Shown one piece after another: positions 1-9,141 of a stretch of 64,000 nt of DNA. Origin of the DNA: an uncultured Bacteroidia bacterium (lineage in GTDB: Bacteria; Bacteroidota; Bacteroidia; Bacteroidales; Prolixibacteraceae); NCBI GenBank assembly GCA_903907075.1, contig CAIVMQ010000113.1, positions 1 to 64,000 of the forward strand, written 5' to 3'. The first letter of the stretch is position 1. Each line of letters starts with the position of its first letter. The translations under genes and the position numbers were made by a program. The notes under the pieces were generated by a model. That model was given only the letters and a program-made list of their open reading frames with translations, made no database searches and was not told the origin of the DNA.

Positions 1-1
1 C

Positions 2-1549
2 GTGAGCAATGAACTGATTATTGATGTATCGCCCTCACATGTTGAAATTGCTTTACTCGAAAACAAAAAACTGGTAGAACTTAACAGGGAAAGCAGTGAC
101 CTCAAATTTTCGGTAGGAGATATTTACCTTGCAAAGGTAAAGAAGATTATGCCAGGATTGAACGCTGCTTTTGTTGATGTAGGCTACGAAAAAGATGCGT
201 TCCTCCATTATCTGGATTTAGGACCTCAATTTCAAACTTTAAACAAATTTCTTAAGCAGTCAAGTTCCAGGAAACTCAAGTTGACAACCGAATTGAGGAT
301 TCAACCGGAACCTGATATTCAGAAAGACGGCAAAATAACCGATATTCTTAAGAGTGGACAGACTATTCTTGTGCAAATTGCAAAAGAACCAATCTCTACT
401 AAAGGACCACGGCTCACTTCCGAAATCTCTGTTGCTGGCAGAAACATGGTGCTGATCCCCTTTGGTCACAAAATTTCAGTTTCTCAAAAAATCGAATCGG
501 CAGAGGAGAAGAGCCGTTTAAAAAAATTAGTTCAAAGCATCTGCCCCAAGAATTATGGGGTAATTGTGCGAACTGCCGCTGAAGGGAAACGTGTTGCGGA
601 GTTGGATCCGGAACTGCGTAGATTGGTCGCAAAGTTTGAAAATGCTGTCGCTAAACTTGAAAAGCAAGTAGCTCCTTCACTAATCTTAGGTGAACTCGAT
701 CGCACAATAGGTATGATCAGGGATTTATACAATCCCGATTTTTCGAATATTTTTGTGAATAACGAAGAGATAGCTGCTGAGATTAAGGAGTATGTAGGAA
801 CTATCGATCCGGAAAAGAAGAAAGTAGTGAAACACTACAATGGCAAAATGCCAATTCTTGAGTATTTTGGTATCGACAAACAAATAAAAGCATCTTTTGG
901 TAAAACCGTATCGTTTAGAAGCGGTGCCTATCTGATTATCGAGCACACTGAAGCTTTTCATGTCATTGATGTGAATAGCGGAAACAGGTCTAAGACCGGT
1001 GATCAGGAGACAAATGCCCTTGAGGTCAATCTCGCTGCTGCAGAAGAGGTTGCCAGTCAATTACGCCTTCGCGATATGGGAGGGATAATTGTTATCGATT
1101 TTATCGATATGCACGGTAATGAAAACCGGCAGAAAGTTTTCGAGAAGATGAAGGAAGCAATGGCTTCCGACAGAACAAAGCATAATATTCTACCATTAAG
1201 CAAATTTTGTTTGATGCAGATCACCCGTCAACGTGTGCGACAGGAGATGGCTATAGAAACGGCAGAAACATGCCCCGTTTGCAAAGGATCGGGTAAGGTT
1301 ACGCCAACACTGCTATTCATTGAAGAGATCGAACAAAAGGTTCGTACTATCTTTGAAGAGTTACACAAGCAAAAATTAACCATTAAGCTGCATCCTTTTG
1401 TTGGAGCCTTTCTAACCAGAGGTTTCCCTTCAAAAGCGTTAAAATGGAGATGGAAATATCACAAACGTGTAAGGATCGAAGAGATTAACGCTATGAGTTT
1501 CCTCGATTCAAAGTTCTATGATGAGAACGCCGAAGAAATTATCTTTTAA
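2..1549 (+). CDS. rng: Ribonuclease G (RNase E/G family endoribonuclease)
   Basis: Endoribonuclease that matures rRNA and degrades mRNA in the cytoplasm. The protein has 515 residues, the normal length for a Bacteroidota RNase G and much shorter than RNase E, and there is no RNase E-like C-terminal scaffold. An S1-like RNA-binding segment lies at about residues 36-130. The two catalytic metal-binding aspartates sit in HVIDVNSGN (near residue 320) and VIDFIDMHG (near 366). The zinc-link motif CPVCKGSG (near 424) supports the dimer-of-dimers assembly known for the family. The start is a GTG at base 2, and the sequence MSNELIIDVS matches the family N terminus, so the gene appears complete although its upstream region is outside the window. 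A strong terminator follows directly. Confidence 0.95.
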   Translation: MSNELIIDVSPSHVEIALLENKKLVELNRESSDLKFSVGDIYLAKVKKIMPGLNAAFVDVGYEKDAFLHYLDLGPQFQTLNKFLKQSSSRKLKLTTELRIQPEPDIQKDGKITDILKSGQTILVQIAKEPISTKGPRLTSEISVAGRNMVLIPFGHKISVSQKIESAEEKSRLKKLVQSICPKNYGVIVRTAAEGKRVAELDPELRRLVAKFENAVAKLEKQVAPSLILGELDRTIGMIRDLYNPDFSNIFVNNEEIAAEIKEYVGTIDPEKKKVVKHYNGKMPILEYFGIDKQIKASFGKTVSFRSGAYLIIEHTEAFHVIDVNSGNRSKTGDQETNALEVNLAAAEEVASQLRLRDMGGIIVIDFIDMHGNENRQKVFEKMKEAMASDRTKHNILPLSKFCLMQITRQRVRQEMAIETAETCPVCKGSGKVTPTLLFIEEIEQKVRTIFEELHKQKLTIKLHPFVGAFLTRGFPSKALKWRWKYHKRVRIEEINAMSFLDSKFYDENAEEIIF

Positions 1550-1555
1550 ACATTT

Positions 1556-1587
1556 AAAGCTCATGCCCTGAAAGCATGAGCTTTTTT
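1556..1587 (+). terminator. Rho-independent terminator after rng
   Basis: GCTCATGC and GCATGAGC form a perfect 8-bp stem (longer with flanking A:T pairs) around a 7-base loop, followed by six T. The ORF-track start of dsbD at 1576 lies inside this hairpin, which argues for a later start of dsbD. Confidence 0.85.
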
Positions 1588-1614
1588 GTAGTTTTGAATT
1601 TTGATGATTTTAAA

Positions 1615-3621
1615 ATGAATAAGAACCATTTTCTCCTTTTTGTTGTTGTAGTCGGCTTGAACCTGAGCTCTTTTGCCCAGATTATTAAGCCTGTAACCTG
1701 GATTCTCGATCAAAAGAAAACCGGAAATAACGAAATAGAATTAACTCTTAAAGCTTCAATAGCGCCAGGTTGGCACCTCTACAGTACTAATCTCCCGGAG
1801 GGCGGACCAATTAAAACTTCTTTTATCTTCACCGCGGATTCGCTGAATTATATTCCATTAGGGGAACTATTTGCCTTGACCATCCCCTCAAAAGAACATG
1901 ACCAAATATTTAATATGGACCTTGAGTTCTTTAGTAAAGAGGTTGTTTTTGTTCAGAAAATTAAATTGCTCTCTTCTAAACCGTTTGAATTAAAGGGAAC
2001 CATAGAGTATCAAACATGTAATAATGAGACGTGTACTCTTGACGAACACGACTTTTTATTTGAAATCGCAGACTCTGGCGAACCATTAGATACCGTTTCA
2101 GGTACTGCAATTCCTCCGGCTAAGGGATCTGTTCAACACGGGTTATGGTGGTTTTTACTCTTTAGCTTCATCGCTGGTCTAGCTGCGATACTTACTCCGT
2201 GCGTATTCCCCATGATCCCCATGACAGTCTCGTTTTTTATGAATAGCAATAAGTCGAAGATACAGGCTAGAATTCAGGCATTTGTTTATGGTGGATCGAT
2301 CATCTTAATTTATACCCTCGTCGGTACCTTAGTCGCTCTTACAATGGGAGCTGATTTTGCCAATTGGATAAGCACCCATTGGCTCCCTAATATCTTGTTT
2401 TTTATAGTTTTTGTTTTCTTCGCTTTTTCATTTTTTGGTGCTTTTGAGATTGTTTTACCCGGTAGCTGGGGAAATCAAACTGATCGGTTTGCTGATAAGG
2501 GTGGTGTAAGTGGTGCCTTTTTTATGGCGCTTACCTTGGTGCTTGTTTCGTTTAGCTGCACAGGTCCAATTGTAGGTGCTATCTTGGTTGAATCGGCTGG
2601 AGGCATGGTGCTGAAACCTATTATTGGAATGCTTGGGTTCTCGCTTGCATTTGCTCTCCCTTTTACCTTGTTTGCACTCTTCCCACAATGGCTTGTTAAT
2701 TTACCCAAATCAGGTGGTTGGCTTAATTCTGTAAAAGTAGTTCTTGGATTTATTGAGTTAGCTCTCGGCCTTAAATTCTTAAGTATCGCTGATCAAACAT
2801 ACCATTGGCATATTCTTGATCGGGAAGTATATCTCGCATTTTGGATCGTGATCTTTACCATGATGGGATTTTATCTGCTCGGCAAAATGAAATTTGCACA
2901 CGATAGTGATACCAAATATATTACTGTGCCCCGATTGATGATGGGTTTAGTAACGCTCACCTTCGTCGTTTATCTTATCCCTGGAATGTTTGGAGCACCT
3001 TTAAAGGCCATTTCGGGCTACTTGCCACCTATGACTTCTCACGATTTTGACCTGCATAAGATTGTCAGAGATGAGATTAAGCTGATTGATCGCCAGATTA
3101 GTAATAGTAACACTTCCAAATCCGATGTATCTCTTTGCGAGAAGCCTAAATTTGGTGAATTCCTTGAGTTGCCTCATGGTCTTGAAGGATATTTTGATTT
3201 TGAACAAGGTATGGCTTGCGCCAAAGCTCAGAACAAACCTGTCTTTATTGATTTTACTGGTCACGGTTGTGTCAATTGCCGGGAGATGGAGGCCAATGTA
3301 TGGTCTGATCCGCGCGTGCTTCAACGTCTTAAAAGCGAATTTGTGATTGTTGCTCTTTATGTTGATGATAAAACAGTTCTTCCTAAAGAGGAGTGGATTA
3401 CCTCAAGTTATGATCATAAAGTTAAAATGAGTATCGGCAAGAAATTTGCAGACCTCCAAATCTCAAAATTTGGAGTCAACGCACAACCTTATTATGTCTT
3501 ACTCGATCACGATGAAAAACTACTTGTTAATCCGACAGCCAGGGACTTAAATCCGGATCATTTTATTCAATTCCTTGATCAGGGAGTGGCAGAATTTAAA
3601 AAGAGACATCCCCAGAAATAG
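1615..3621 (+). CDS. dsbD: Thiol:disulfide interchange protein DsbD
   Basis: Inner-membrane reductase that carries electrons from cytoplasmic thioredoxin to periplasmic thiol proteins. I start it at the ATG at 1615 (668 aa), because the ORF-track start at 1576 is inside the upstream terminator and adds residues before a good signal peptide (MNKNHFLLF...SSFAQ). Order of parts: signal peptide; periplasmic N-terminal alpha domain with a cysteine pair (CNNETC); a multi-helix membrane domain with the redox cysteines in TPCVFPMIP and SFSCTGPIVG; and a C-terminal thioredoxin-like domain with the active site CVNC near residue 552. All three cysteine pairs are present, so it should be functional. It is not obviously co-transcribed with its neighbours. 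Confidence 0.93.
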   Translation: MNKNHFLLFVVVVGLNLSSFAQIIKPVTWILDQKKTGNNEIELTLKASIAPGWHLYSTNLPEGGPIKTSFIFTADSLNYIPLGELFALTIPSKEHDQIFNMDLEFFSKEVVFVQKIKLLSSKPFELKGTIEYQTCNNETCTLDEHDFLFEIADSGEPLDTVSGTAIPPAKGSVQHGLWWFLLFSFIAGLAAILTPCVFPMIPMTVSFFMNSNKSKIQARIQAFVYGGSIILIYTLVGTLVALTMGADFANWISTHWLPNILFFIVFVFFAFSFFGAFEIVLPGSWGNQTDRFADKGGVSGAFFMALTLVLVSFSCTGPIVGAILVESAGGMVLKPIIGMLGFSLAFALPFTLFALFPQWLVNLPKSGGWLNSVKVVLGFIELALGLKFLSIADQTYHWHILDREVYLAFWIVIFTMMGFYLLGKMKFAHDSDTKYITVPRLMMGLVTLTFVVYLIPGMFGAPLKAISGYLPPMTSHDFDLHKIVRDEIKLIDRQISNSNTSKSDVSLCEKPKFGEFLELPHGLEGYFDFEQGMACAKAQNKPVFIDFTGHGCVNCREMEANVWSDPRVLQRLKSEFVIVALYVDDKTVLPKEEWITSSYDHKVKMSIGKKFADLQISKFGVNAQPYYVLLDHDEKLLVNPTARDLNPDHFIQFLDQGVAEFKKRHPQK

Positions 3622-3639
3622 CGTTGATATGCGGGGATG
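3607..3639. terminator. Possible terminator hairpin between dsbD and map
   Basis: CATCCCC and GGGGATG can pair across a 19-base loop overlapping the dsbD stop codon, between two convergent genes. There is no clean T tract, so this is a weak call. Confidence 0.3.
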
Positions 3640-3663
3640 AATCTTATTTGCTATTTTGTTGAT

Positions 3664-4431
3664 TTAGTATTCATTTGAAACATCGGTGAGCACCTCATAT
3701 CCGGTATCTGTTACTAATACAGTATGCTCAAATTGGGCAGATAGCTTAAGATCGATCGTTCTGGCTGTCCACCCGTCTGTCTCATCGACCTTCACGCGAG
3801 GCCTCCCTTCGTTAATCATTGGCTCAATGGTAAATATCATTCCGGGCTTTAATAAGGGGCCACTATTTTTACGCGAAGCATGATCTACTTGAGGATCCTC
3901 ATGGAATTCAATCCCTACACCATGACCGCAAAATTCATAAACTACCGAAAATCCTTGAGATGTGGCATATTTGGAAATAGAATAGCCAATATTGCCCAGG
4001 TAATTTCCTGGCTTAACTTGTTCTATCCCTAGATCAAGACAGTGTTTGGTTGCTTTTACTAATTTAAGTGCGGTATCCGATGGTTCCCCAATAATATACA
4101 TCTTACTGGTATCTCCAAAATAGCCATCTAATATCGTTGTTACATCAATATTTAGGATATCCCCATTTTTCAGGATTATATCTTCAGAAGGGATCCCATG
4201 ACAAACAACCTCATTTAACGAAATACAACAAGACTTTGGAAAACCGCTGTAATTTAGCGTTGCTGGTATAGCATTATGCGCTATGGTATAATTATGAATC
4301 AATTGGTCAAGATAACCTGTGCTTATACCTTCTTTTACAAAATCAGAGATATAAATCAGTATTTCACCCGCTAGTTTAGAACTCTTTCTAATCCCCTTAA
4401 TTTGCTCCTCTGTTTTAATAATAATACTCAT
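3664..4431 (-). CDS. map: Type I methionine aminopeptidase
   Basis: Cytoplasmic metalloprotease that removes the initiator methionine from nascent proteins. At 255 aa it is a standard type I enzyme without an N-terminal zinc-finger extension. The metal ligands are visible in order: D in LNIDVT, D in YFGDTS, H in CGHGVGIEFH, E in FTIEPM and E in QFEHTV; the substrate-side histidine is in VCHGIP. It stands alone rather than in the ribosomal-protein (secY-infA) cluster where map often sits in Bacteroidota, so it may be a second copy; the rest of the genome is needed to tell. It is convergent with dsbD. Confidence 0.93.
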   Translation of the reverse strand: MSIIIKTEEQIKGIRKSSKLAGEILIYISDFVKEGISTGYLDQLIHNYTIAHNAIPATLNYSGFPKSCCISLNEVVCHGIPSEDIILKNGDILNIDVTTILDGYFGDTSKMYIIGEPSDTALKLVKATKHCLDLGIEQVKPGNYLGNIGYSISKYATSQGFSVVYEFCGHGVGIEFHEDPQVDHASRKNSGPLLKPGMIFTIEPMINEGRPRVKVDETDGWTARTIDLKLSAQFEHTVLVTDTGYEVLTDVSNEY

Positions 4432-4771
4432 TTATGACTAATTTAATATTTTATCCCGCATTGGCGGTATGATTATTTTTGGCTGTGTGTAGTGATCAAC
4501 ATTGCCTTCTTAGAATTCTTATCCCTTTTTAACCTTGCTGTATTATTCTCTTTAATCCTGTATTTAAAGCCAATGAAACCGATTTGTTTAGTTTTACTTA
4601 ATCTGAATTTATTTTTCGGAAATTATAGATGCTTTGGTGCTAATTTTTATCTCGCTGTATATCCTTTGAATCCAGGAGTTAACAGATCGATTCTACTAAT
4701 AAAGGCCAAATAAATAGCCTGAAAAAATTATTGGGCAAATTAGTTTATTTTTGGGTAATTAAAGTCTTAAA
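4432..4771. other. Intergenic region between map and the Yip1-like gene
   Basis: AT-rich stretch of 340 bases between divergent genes. A TATTTTTG at 4746-4753 fits the Bacteroidota -7 consensus TAnnTTTG and lies 18 bases before the next start codon, but no TTG is found at the right distance upstream. The 73-residue ORF at 4492-4713 uses a GTG start and has no family features, so I do not call it a gene. Confidence 0.4.
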
Positions 4772-5353
4772 ATGAATTTAAAGCAATTTGCCATAGGTTT
4801 GTATCTTATCATTACTGGGATAGTTGGATCACCTCGTGAGGAGTGGATTCGGATTAAAAATTCCGATTATACTATTTGGCATATGATCTTATTCTATGTT
4901 GTGCCACTTTGTTTTATTACGATTTTAATCTCTTTTGTAGGATCTTATTTTTATCCGGATGAGCATTTTGACCTGCCTCGATTTCTGCTTATTTCCGCAT
5001 TATGCCCTATATTGGTTATTATCACCTCTTTGGCGGTGTCATTTAAAATTATTGGGTATCTTTTTTTAGCTTTTGAAAATTCTGCCACATCTAAAACGAT
5101 TGCTACGCTACTTTTTTTTGCCTTTACTCCAGTTTATGCGGCTATGGCACTATTTACCTTGTTGCCCTCCTATTTAGTGGCTTTTTTGCCCCTTCTTTAT
5201 ATTTTTTTTATCATGCGTAAAGGGGTTGATGTATTAACCAATATCTCTGTTGATCGGAAAACTGAATTTAGCAACCTCTGTTCATTAGTCGTTCTAACCA
5301 TTTTTCTCGCTCTTAATTTGGTCCTTTCCTCTTTCTTTGGTGCTATTCACTAA
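4772..5353 (+). CDS. Yip1-domain-like integral membrane protein
   Basis: A 193-residue protein that is almost entirely membrane-spanning, with five or six hydrophobic segments, among them WHMILFYVVPLCFITILISF and LVAFLPLLYIFFIM. The N-terminal pattern (one amphipathic segment, then SPREEWIRI) and the helix spacing resemble the bacterial Yip1/DUF1282 membrane family. Function is unknown. The start codon follows an A-rich sequence (CTTAAAATG) with no Shine-Dalgarno box. It lies upstream of smpB, but smpB has its own -7 element. Confidence 0.6.
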   Translation: MNLKQFAIGLYLIITGIVGSPREEWIRIKNSDYTIWHMILFYVVPLCFITILISFVGSYFYPDEHFDLPRFLLISALCPILVIITSLAVSFKIIGYLFLAFENSATSKTIATLLFFAFTPVYAAMALFTLLPSYLVAFLPLLYIFFIMRKGVDVLTNISVDRKTEFSNLCSLVVLTIFLALNLVLSSFFGAIH

Positions 5354-5382
5354 AGAAGTTAGTGAAAACTTGAGGGTTTTAT

Positions 5383-5390
5383 TAAATTTG
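5383..5390 (+). promoter_or_regulatory. Bacteroidota -7 promoter element for smpB
   Basis: TAAATTTG matches TAnnTTTG perfectly and lies 26 bases upstream of the smpB start. No TTG with ideal spacing is present upstream, so only the -7 box is supported. Confidence 0.45.
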
Positions 5391-5415
5391 CACACTCTTT
5401 ACCTGGTGTAATACA

Positions 5416-5868
5416 ATGACTATTCAGCAACATATTAATATTAAAAATAAAAGGGCGAGCTTTGATTATGAGTTCATCGATAAATATGTAGCAGGCATTG
5501 TTCTGTTAGGTACTGAGATAAAATCGATCCGTCTAAGTAAAGTTAATATGAATGATGCGTATTGCCATTTCATCGGTAATGAGCTTTATATTAAAAATCT
5601 AAATATTTCGGAGTACGATTTTGGAACGTGCAATAACCATGAGGTGCGTCGAGAGCGTAAGTTACTCATGAGTAGGCGTGAACTCAATAAATTAGAACGT
5701 AAATTAAAAGAGTCGGGACTGACCATTGTTCCGTTGCGGATCTTTTTAACCGATAAGGGTTTAGCTAAGATTGAGATCGCATTGTCAAAAGGTAAGGCAA
5801 ATTACGATAAACGACAAAGCCTTAAATCAAAGGATGCTGAGCGTGAGATGGCACGGGTTCGTAAATAG
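5416..5868 (+). CDS. smpB: SsrA-binding protein SmpB
   Basis: Binds tmRNA and delivers it to stalled ribosomes for trans-translation. The protein is 150 aa, the usual length. Family signatures visible are [29 protein letters not shown] (N-terminal barrel), the NDAYCHF segment, and the basic C-terminal tail [23 protein letters not shown] that enters the mRNA channel. No tmRNA gene is seen next to it. It is followed by a strong terminator, so it is the last gene of its transcript. Confidence 0.96.
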   Translation: MTIQQHINIKNKRASFDYEFIDKYVAGIVLLGTEIKSIRLSKVNMNDAYCHFIGNELYIKNLNISEYDFGTCNNHEVRRERKLLMSRRELNKLERKLKESGLTIVPLRIFLTDKGLAKIEIALSKGKANYDKRQSLKSKDAEREMARVRK

Positions 5869-5897
5869 AAAGAGATCAACTAAATTTTGATCTCTTT
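5869..5897 (+). terminator. Rho-independent terminator after smpB
   Basis: AAAGAGATCAA pairs perfectly with TTGATCTCTTT (11 bp) around a 7-base loop, starting directly after the stop codon. The terminator could also serve the convergent DUF4252 gene. Confidence 0.8.
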
Positions 5898-5928
5898 CTG
5901 ATTTGGACACACTTTAAACCCTAACGGT

Positions 5929-6453
5929 TCATTTTTTAGCTTGTTTATTCTCCGTTTCGATCTGCTTTCTACTGAATTTCTCAAAACTTTTAAGATCCTC
6001 TATCTTGAAAGTTCCATAAAAAGATACCATGCAACTAAAGTTCTCGTCCTCATTATTACCTATTATTACATGGCACTCTCTGACTATTTCTAATTCTTTA
6101 TCAATTCTAAACTCTATATGTTCATTTTTATTGCCTTCTGAAAATTCAATTTTTTTATAGTTTAGCTCATCGAATTTTTCACTTAAGCTCTTTCTTAACT
6201 TCTCTTTCTCCTGATTTTTCACCTCCGTTAAAATCAATATTCGGATCTCTTGTAGGTCTCCAGTGACTTTTTTATTTTCCTCATCGATATTTAAATTTAC
6301 GGCATCGATCATGGCCTTAGAGAATGAGAAATAGGTATAGCCATCCTTGTGGACGTATTGATCATAGATTTTGTTTGACCGGCTTTGAGCTGAAGCGAAA
6401 ACCGTTATGGCTAGGAGTGATACTGTGAATAAAATTAGTAATAGGATCTTCAT
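5929..6453 (-). CDS. DUF4252-like exported protein
   Basis: A 174-residue protein with a clear N-terminal signal peptide (MKILLLILFTVSLLAITVFASAQ). The FSFSKAMID segment and the C-terminal LKSFEKFSRKQ resemble DUF4252 proteins, which are confined to Bacteroidota and have no known function. It overlaps the upstream PspC-domain gene by four bases (ATGA), so the two are co-translated and belong to the PadR-controlled unit. It is charged and lysine/glutamate rich and is probably periplasmic. Confidence 0.65.
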   Translation of the reverse strand: MKILLLILFTVSLLAITVFASAQSRSNKIYDQYVHKDGYTYFSFSKAMIDAVNLNIDEENKKVTGDLQEIRILILTEVKNQEKEKLRKSLSEKFDELNYKKIEFSEGNKNEHIEFRIDKELEIVRECHVIIGNNEDENFSCMVSFYGTFKIEDLKSFEKFSRKQIETENKQAKK

Positions 6454-8036
6454 TTTTTTGTCTTTTTAGGTATTTCTACGCGTGCTATTTTGCGTTGCGT
6501 AATCTCTAATCCATTTGGTTTCATCGTCCAATAATGGGTTCCCATATCTCCATCCCACATATCCGAGGTGTTTTGAATGTCGTGCAGAATCTTTACCATC
6601 TCACCACTTAGATAGATTGTTTTATTCTCTGGAACTTTTAATGTGATTTCAATTTCTTGTTGACGCCATCCTGATTTTTCAGGCATCATAAACCAAGGCG
6701 AAAAGGTGATGATTGAATCTTGTAACTCATATTTGTAATTTATTTCACGCGCATTGTTTTGTGCTTTATCCAGATCTCGTCCTCGTGCTCGTGATTTAAT
6801 TATCAAACTAAAATCGTTGTTATCGCTCTTTATAATATCTAATGAAGGTGTCGTGAGCAGAAACTGTTTGCTATCAATTGAAGCAACCCTAAGACCCCCG
6901 AGATTAAAGTTAGAGTCCAGGTATTCGCTGAATTCATCTTTCCCGAGATTTACAAATAAGGTGTCTGATTTTGTTGTTATGGCCTCCTGCTTGGTTGTTG
7001 TTGATATGCTTTTAAAATCACTAAATGTTCTAACCGATATAAATATCAATAACAGTATTCCTACTACCCATAATGCGAAGGAACTAATTCCAACTCTTCC
7101 ATTGCTCGACTTGAATCGGAAAATAAGCTTTGTTCCTAAATAGGCGATTAAAAGTAGTGGCAATCCGATAACGATGCCAATGGCAATCCAGAACCAGAAA
7201 AAATTAGTGCCACTCATTAGTAAATCCAGATATTGTGGAAGACCTTGGCCTAATGGTGTAATGCCAATGAATTCTTTGGTTATTAATAACGATGTTACTA
7301 AGGCAATGATTGCAAATATCCCAATAGCAATAAGGAAGACACCAAATATCACTGCTGCAACTTTAAGTATAGCCTTTAATATGGAGGTGATTATGTTTCC
7401 TGCTTTGCTCATTCTCTCACGTCCTTTGCCGCTGGACTTGAATTTTTCGTAATTCTCTTTTACCTCCTGAATCTCCTCTTTAATGTTTTTTGAGATATTC
7501 GTGATGTTTACCTCTTCTCCTTTCATCTCAAGACGTTGTGCCGAGTTTGATGCTTTAGGTACTACAATCCATAATATGATGTAGATAATTAAACTTGAAC
7601 CGGCTCCCAAAAATATTAACAAGACGAATATTAATCGGATAATTACAGGGTCAAAATTGAAATAGGCCCCTAATCCACTGCAAACGCCACCTAGGACACG
7701 ATCATCTGGATCTCGGTAAAGCTTTCGCTGGCGTTGACGTGGAGCCTTGATCTTTTCTGGCTCCCCCTCTTTCGCATCATCAAACGCTTCAGGCATTCCC
7801 ATGATACGAATGATTTGCTCGACTTGCTCAATAGTAATTGCTTCATTCCTATCCCTTAAATGCTCCTGGAAAAGCTCTGAAATTCGTGACTCAATGTCCT
7901 CTACAATTTCTGTCGCTTCGGCATCAGATCCAAAATGACTATTTATCTTTAGAATATAGTTGTGTAGTTTTTCGTATGCATCATCATCAATATGAAAAAC
8001 TGTTCCACTAATGTTTATTGTAAATGTTTTTTTCAT
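6450..8036 (-). CDS. PspC-domain membrane protein
   Basis: A 528-residue protein. The N-terminal ~85 residues (MKKTFTINISGTVFHIDDDAYEKL) form the acidic cytosolic domain usual in Bacteroidota PspC proteins. The PspC domain follows near residues 105-160, with LYRDPDDRVLGGVCSGLGAYF and a membrane segment. Then come three more membrane helices and a C-terminal ~190-residue soluble region (from about 340) likely to face the periplasm. PspC-family proteins act in envelope-stress responses. It lies 14 bases downstream of a PadR regulator, the common pairing in this phylum, and overlaps the DUF4252 gene. Exact function here is inferred only from family and context. Confidence 0.85.
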   Translation of the reverse strand: MKKTFTINISGTVFHIDDDAYEKLHNYILKINSHFGSDAEATEIVEDIESRISELFQEHLRDRNEAITIEQVEQIIRIMGMPEAFDDAKEGEPEKIKAPRQRQRKLYRDPDDRVLGGVCSGLGAYFNFDPVIIRLIFVLLIFLGAGSSLIIYIILWIVVPKASNSAQRLEMKGEEVNITNISKNIKEEIQEVKENYEKFKSSGKGRERMSKAGNIITSILKAILKVAAVIFGVFLIAIGIFAIIALVTSLLITKEFIGITPLGQGLPQYLDLLMSGTNFFWFWIAIGIVIGLPLLLIAYLGTKLIFRFKSSNGRVGISSFALWVVGILLLIFISVRTFSDFKSISTTTKQEAITTKSDTLFVNLGKDEFSEYLDSNFNLGGLRVASIDSKQFLLTTPSLDIIKSDNNDFSLIIKSRARGRDLDKAQNNAREINYKYELQDSIITFSPWFMMPEKSGWRQQEIEITLKVPENKTIYLSGEMVKILHDIQNTSDMWDGDMGTHYWTMKPNGLEITQRKIARVEIPKKTKK

Positions 8037-8050
8037 GGTCGTATATTTTA

Positions 8051-8383
8051 CTAAAGGTTATTATTTTTTATTTGATTAATCGCCTCAACAAGTTCTCCCC
8101 AAGCTTGATCCAGCTCATTAAGGAATAGCTTTCCCTGGGGCGTAAGCTCGTAATATTTACGCGGTGGTCCCTGTAGCGATTCCTCCCAGCGATAACTTAG
8201 ATATCCGTCGTTCTTTAAACGTGTTAGCAACGGATATAAGGTCCCTTCAACGACAATCATTTGCGCAACTTTCATCTCTGCAATGATATCTGAAGCATAG
8301 GATGGCTTCTTGGATAGGTTCAGCAGAATGCAATATTCCAGAATCCCTTTCCTCATTTGAGCTTTTGTGTTTTCGAGGTTCAT
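8051..8383 (-). CDS. PadR-family transcriptional regulator
   Basis: A 110-residue winged-helix regulator. The sequence runs MRKGILEYCILLNLSKKPSYASDIIAEM, then the wing region VVEGTLYPLLTRLKNDGYLSYRWEES followed by GPPRKYYELTPQGKLFLNEL, all diagnostic for PadR. It is a short PadR (subfamily s2) without the long C-terminal helix bundle. It is immediately upstream of the PspC-domain gene and presumably represses this operon in the absence of an envelope signal. An inverted repeat at 8829-8849 is a candidate operator. Confidence 0.92.
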   Translation of the reverse strand: MNLENTKAQMRKGILEYCILLNLSKKPSYASDIIAEMKVAQMIVVEGTLYPLLTRLKNDGYLSYRWEESLQGPPRKYYELTPQGKLFLNELDQAWGELVEAINQIKNNNL

Positions 8384-8450
8384 ATGTTTTTTAGTTGTAA
8401 ATAGTTAAAATTTTAAGCCTGTAATTTTGAATCATAGCCCTTCTGTTATT

Positions 8451-8759
8451 TTAAATCAAAGGAGCTTCCCTTAAGCTGCCTATCGTTATTGGTTTAGCTT
8501 TCAATTTAGTATCCACTTTGATAACTTTCTTGACCGTAATAACCTCTGTGTTTTTTTCATTCGAACGACTTAGTAAATAGTCAGATAGCTTTGTTTTTGA
8601 ATATCTGTTAACCGAATTGGCAACTGCAGGTAGGGCATGATAGATTACATTTATTCCGATAATTGTATTACCTGTTGAAACTGGTTTACTGCACGAGTTA
8701 AATAGTAGAAACCCTGTCAACCCTATTGCGATGTAAGATCTTCTAAATGTTGTTTTCAT
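8451..8759 (-). CDS. Small predicted lipoprotein, unknown function
   Basis: About 102 residues from the ATG at 8759 (the ORF track uses a GTG one codon upstream). The N terminus MKTTFRRSYIAIGLTGFLLFNSCSKP is a lipoprotein signal peptide with the lipobox ending in Cys. No domain is recognised in the mature part, which is hydrophilic with a lysine-rich centre. It is transcribed toward padR with a 67-base gap and may be the first gene of the PadR-PspC unit. The coding call rests mainly on the signal peptide. Confidence 0.55.
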   Translation of the reverse strand: MKTTFRRSYIAIGLTGFLLFNSCSKPVSTGNTIIGINVIYHALPAVANSVNRYSKTKLSDYLLSRSNEKNTEVITVKKVIKVDTKLKAKPITIGSLREAPLI

Positions 8760-8828
8760 CACTTGTCGTTTTTTATAATACCATTTTATACCATGAAGTA
8801 TGTATTACAAATATATGTCTTTAGGATG

Positions 8829-8849
8829 GTACTATGCAACACATAGTAC
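8829..8849. promoter_or_regulatory. Inverted repeat, candidate PadR operator
   Basis: GTACTATG and CATAGTAC are exact inverted repeats separated by CAACA. The site lies 70-90 bases upstream of the first gene of the lipoprotein-padR-pspC unit, a plausible position for autoregulation. Assignment to PadR is inference. Confidence 0.4.
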
Positions 8850-9078
8850 TAAATATGCAAGATTATTCTTATATTTTTTTTATATATCTTAATTATAGGC
8901 TATTAGAGTAAGTGGATGGTGGTGTTTCTATCTGTATTTTGATTAATATTGTCCCTTTTAAGTGCTTAATACGGTTTAAAGTTGAATTTCAGATATGCCG
9001 AAAACGCGTGTTTTTATCATTTTTGGTGAAATTGCGACCTTAAGACATTCGGGGAATAGTACGAATGGTATTTAAAGA

Positions 9079-9119
9079 AGAAACCCTTAATTTACATATA
9101 ATGCAAATTAAGGGTTTCT
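9079..9119 (-). terminator. Terminator after typA
   Basis: AGAAACCCTTAATTT and AAATTAAGGGTTTCT form a perfect 15-bp stem with an 11-base loop; on the minus strand a T-rich run (TTTCTTCTTT) follows. It lies 22 bases past the typA stop. Confidence 0.85.
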
Positions 9120-9141
9120 ATATATTAGGTGATTTTTTTCG

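Larger units (their letters stand above)
8763..9141. other. Intergenic region between the lipoprotein and typA genes
   Basis: This 379-base region holds the candidate PadR operator (8829-8849), repeated ATGGTAT/ATAC-type half sites near 8776-8810 upstream of the lipoprotein, and the typA terminator at 9079-9119. Nothing coding is seen in the AT-rich remainder. Confidence 0.5.

Noticed and set aside
1576-1614. Upstream start of dsbD given in the ORF track
   Set aside because: The ATG at 1576 lies inside the rng terminator hairpin; the ATG at 1615 gives a proper signal peptide.
4492-4713. 73-residue ORF upstream of the Yip1-like gene
   Set aside because: GTG start, no recognisable domain, lies in an AT-rich intergenic region; probably chance.
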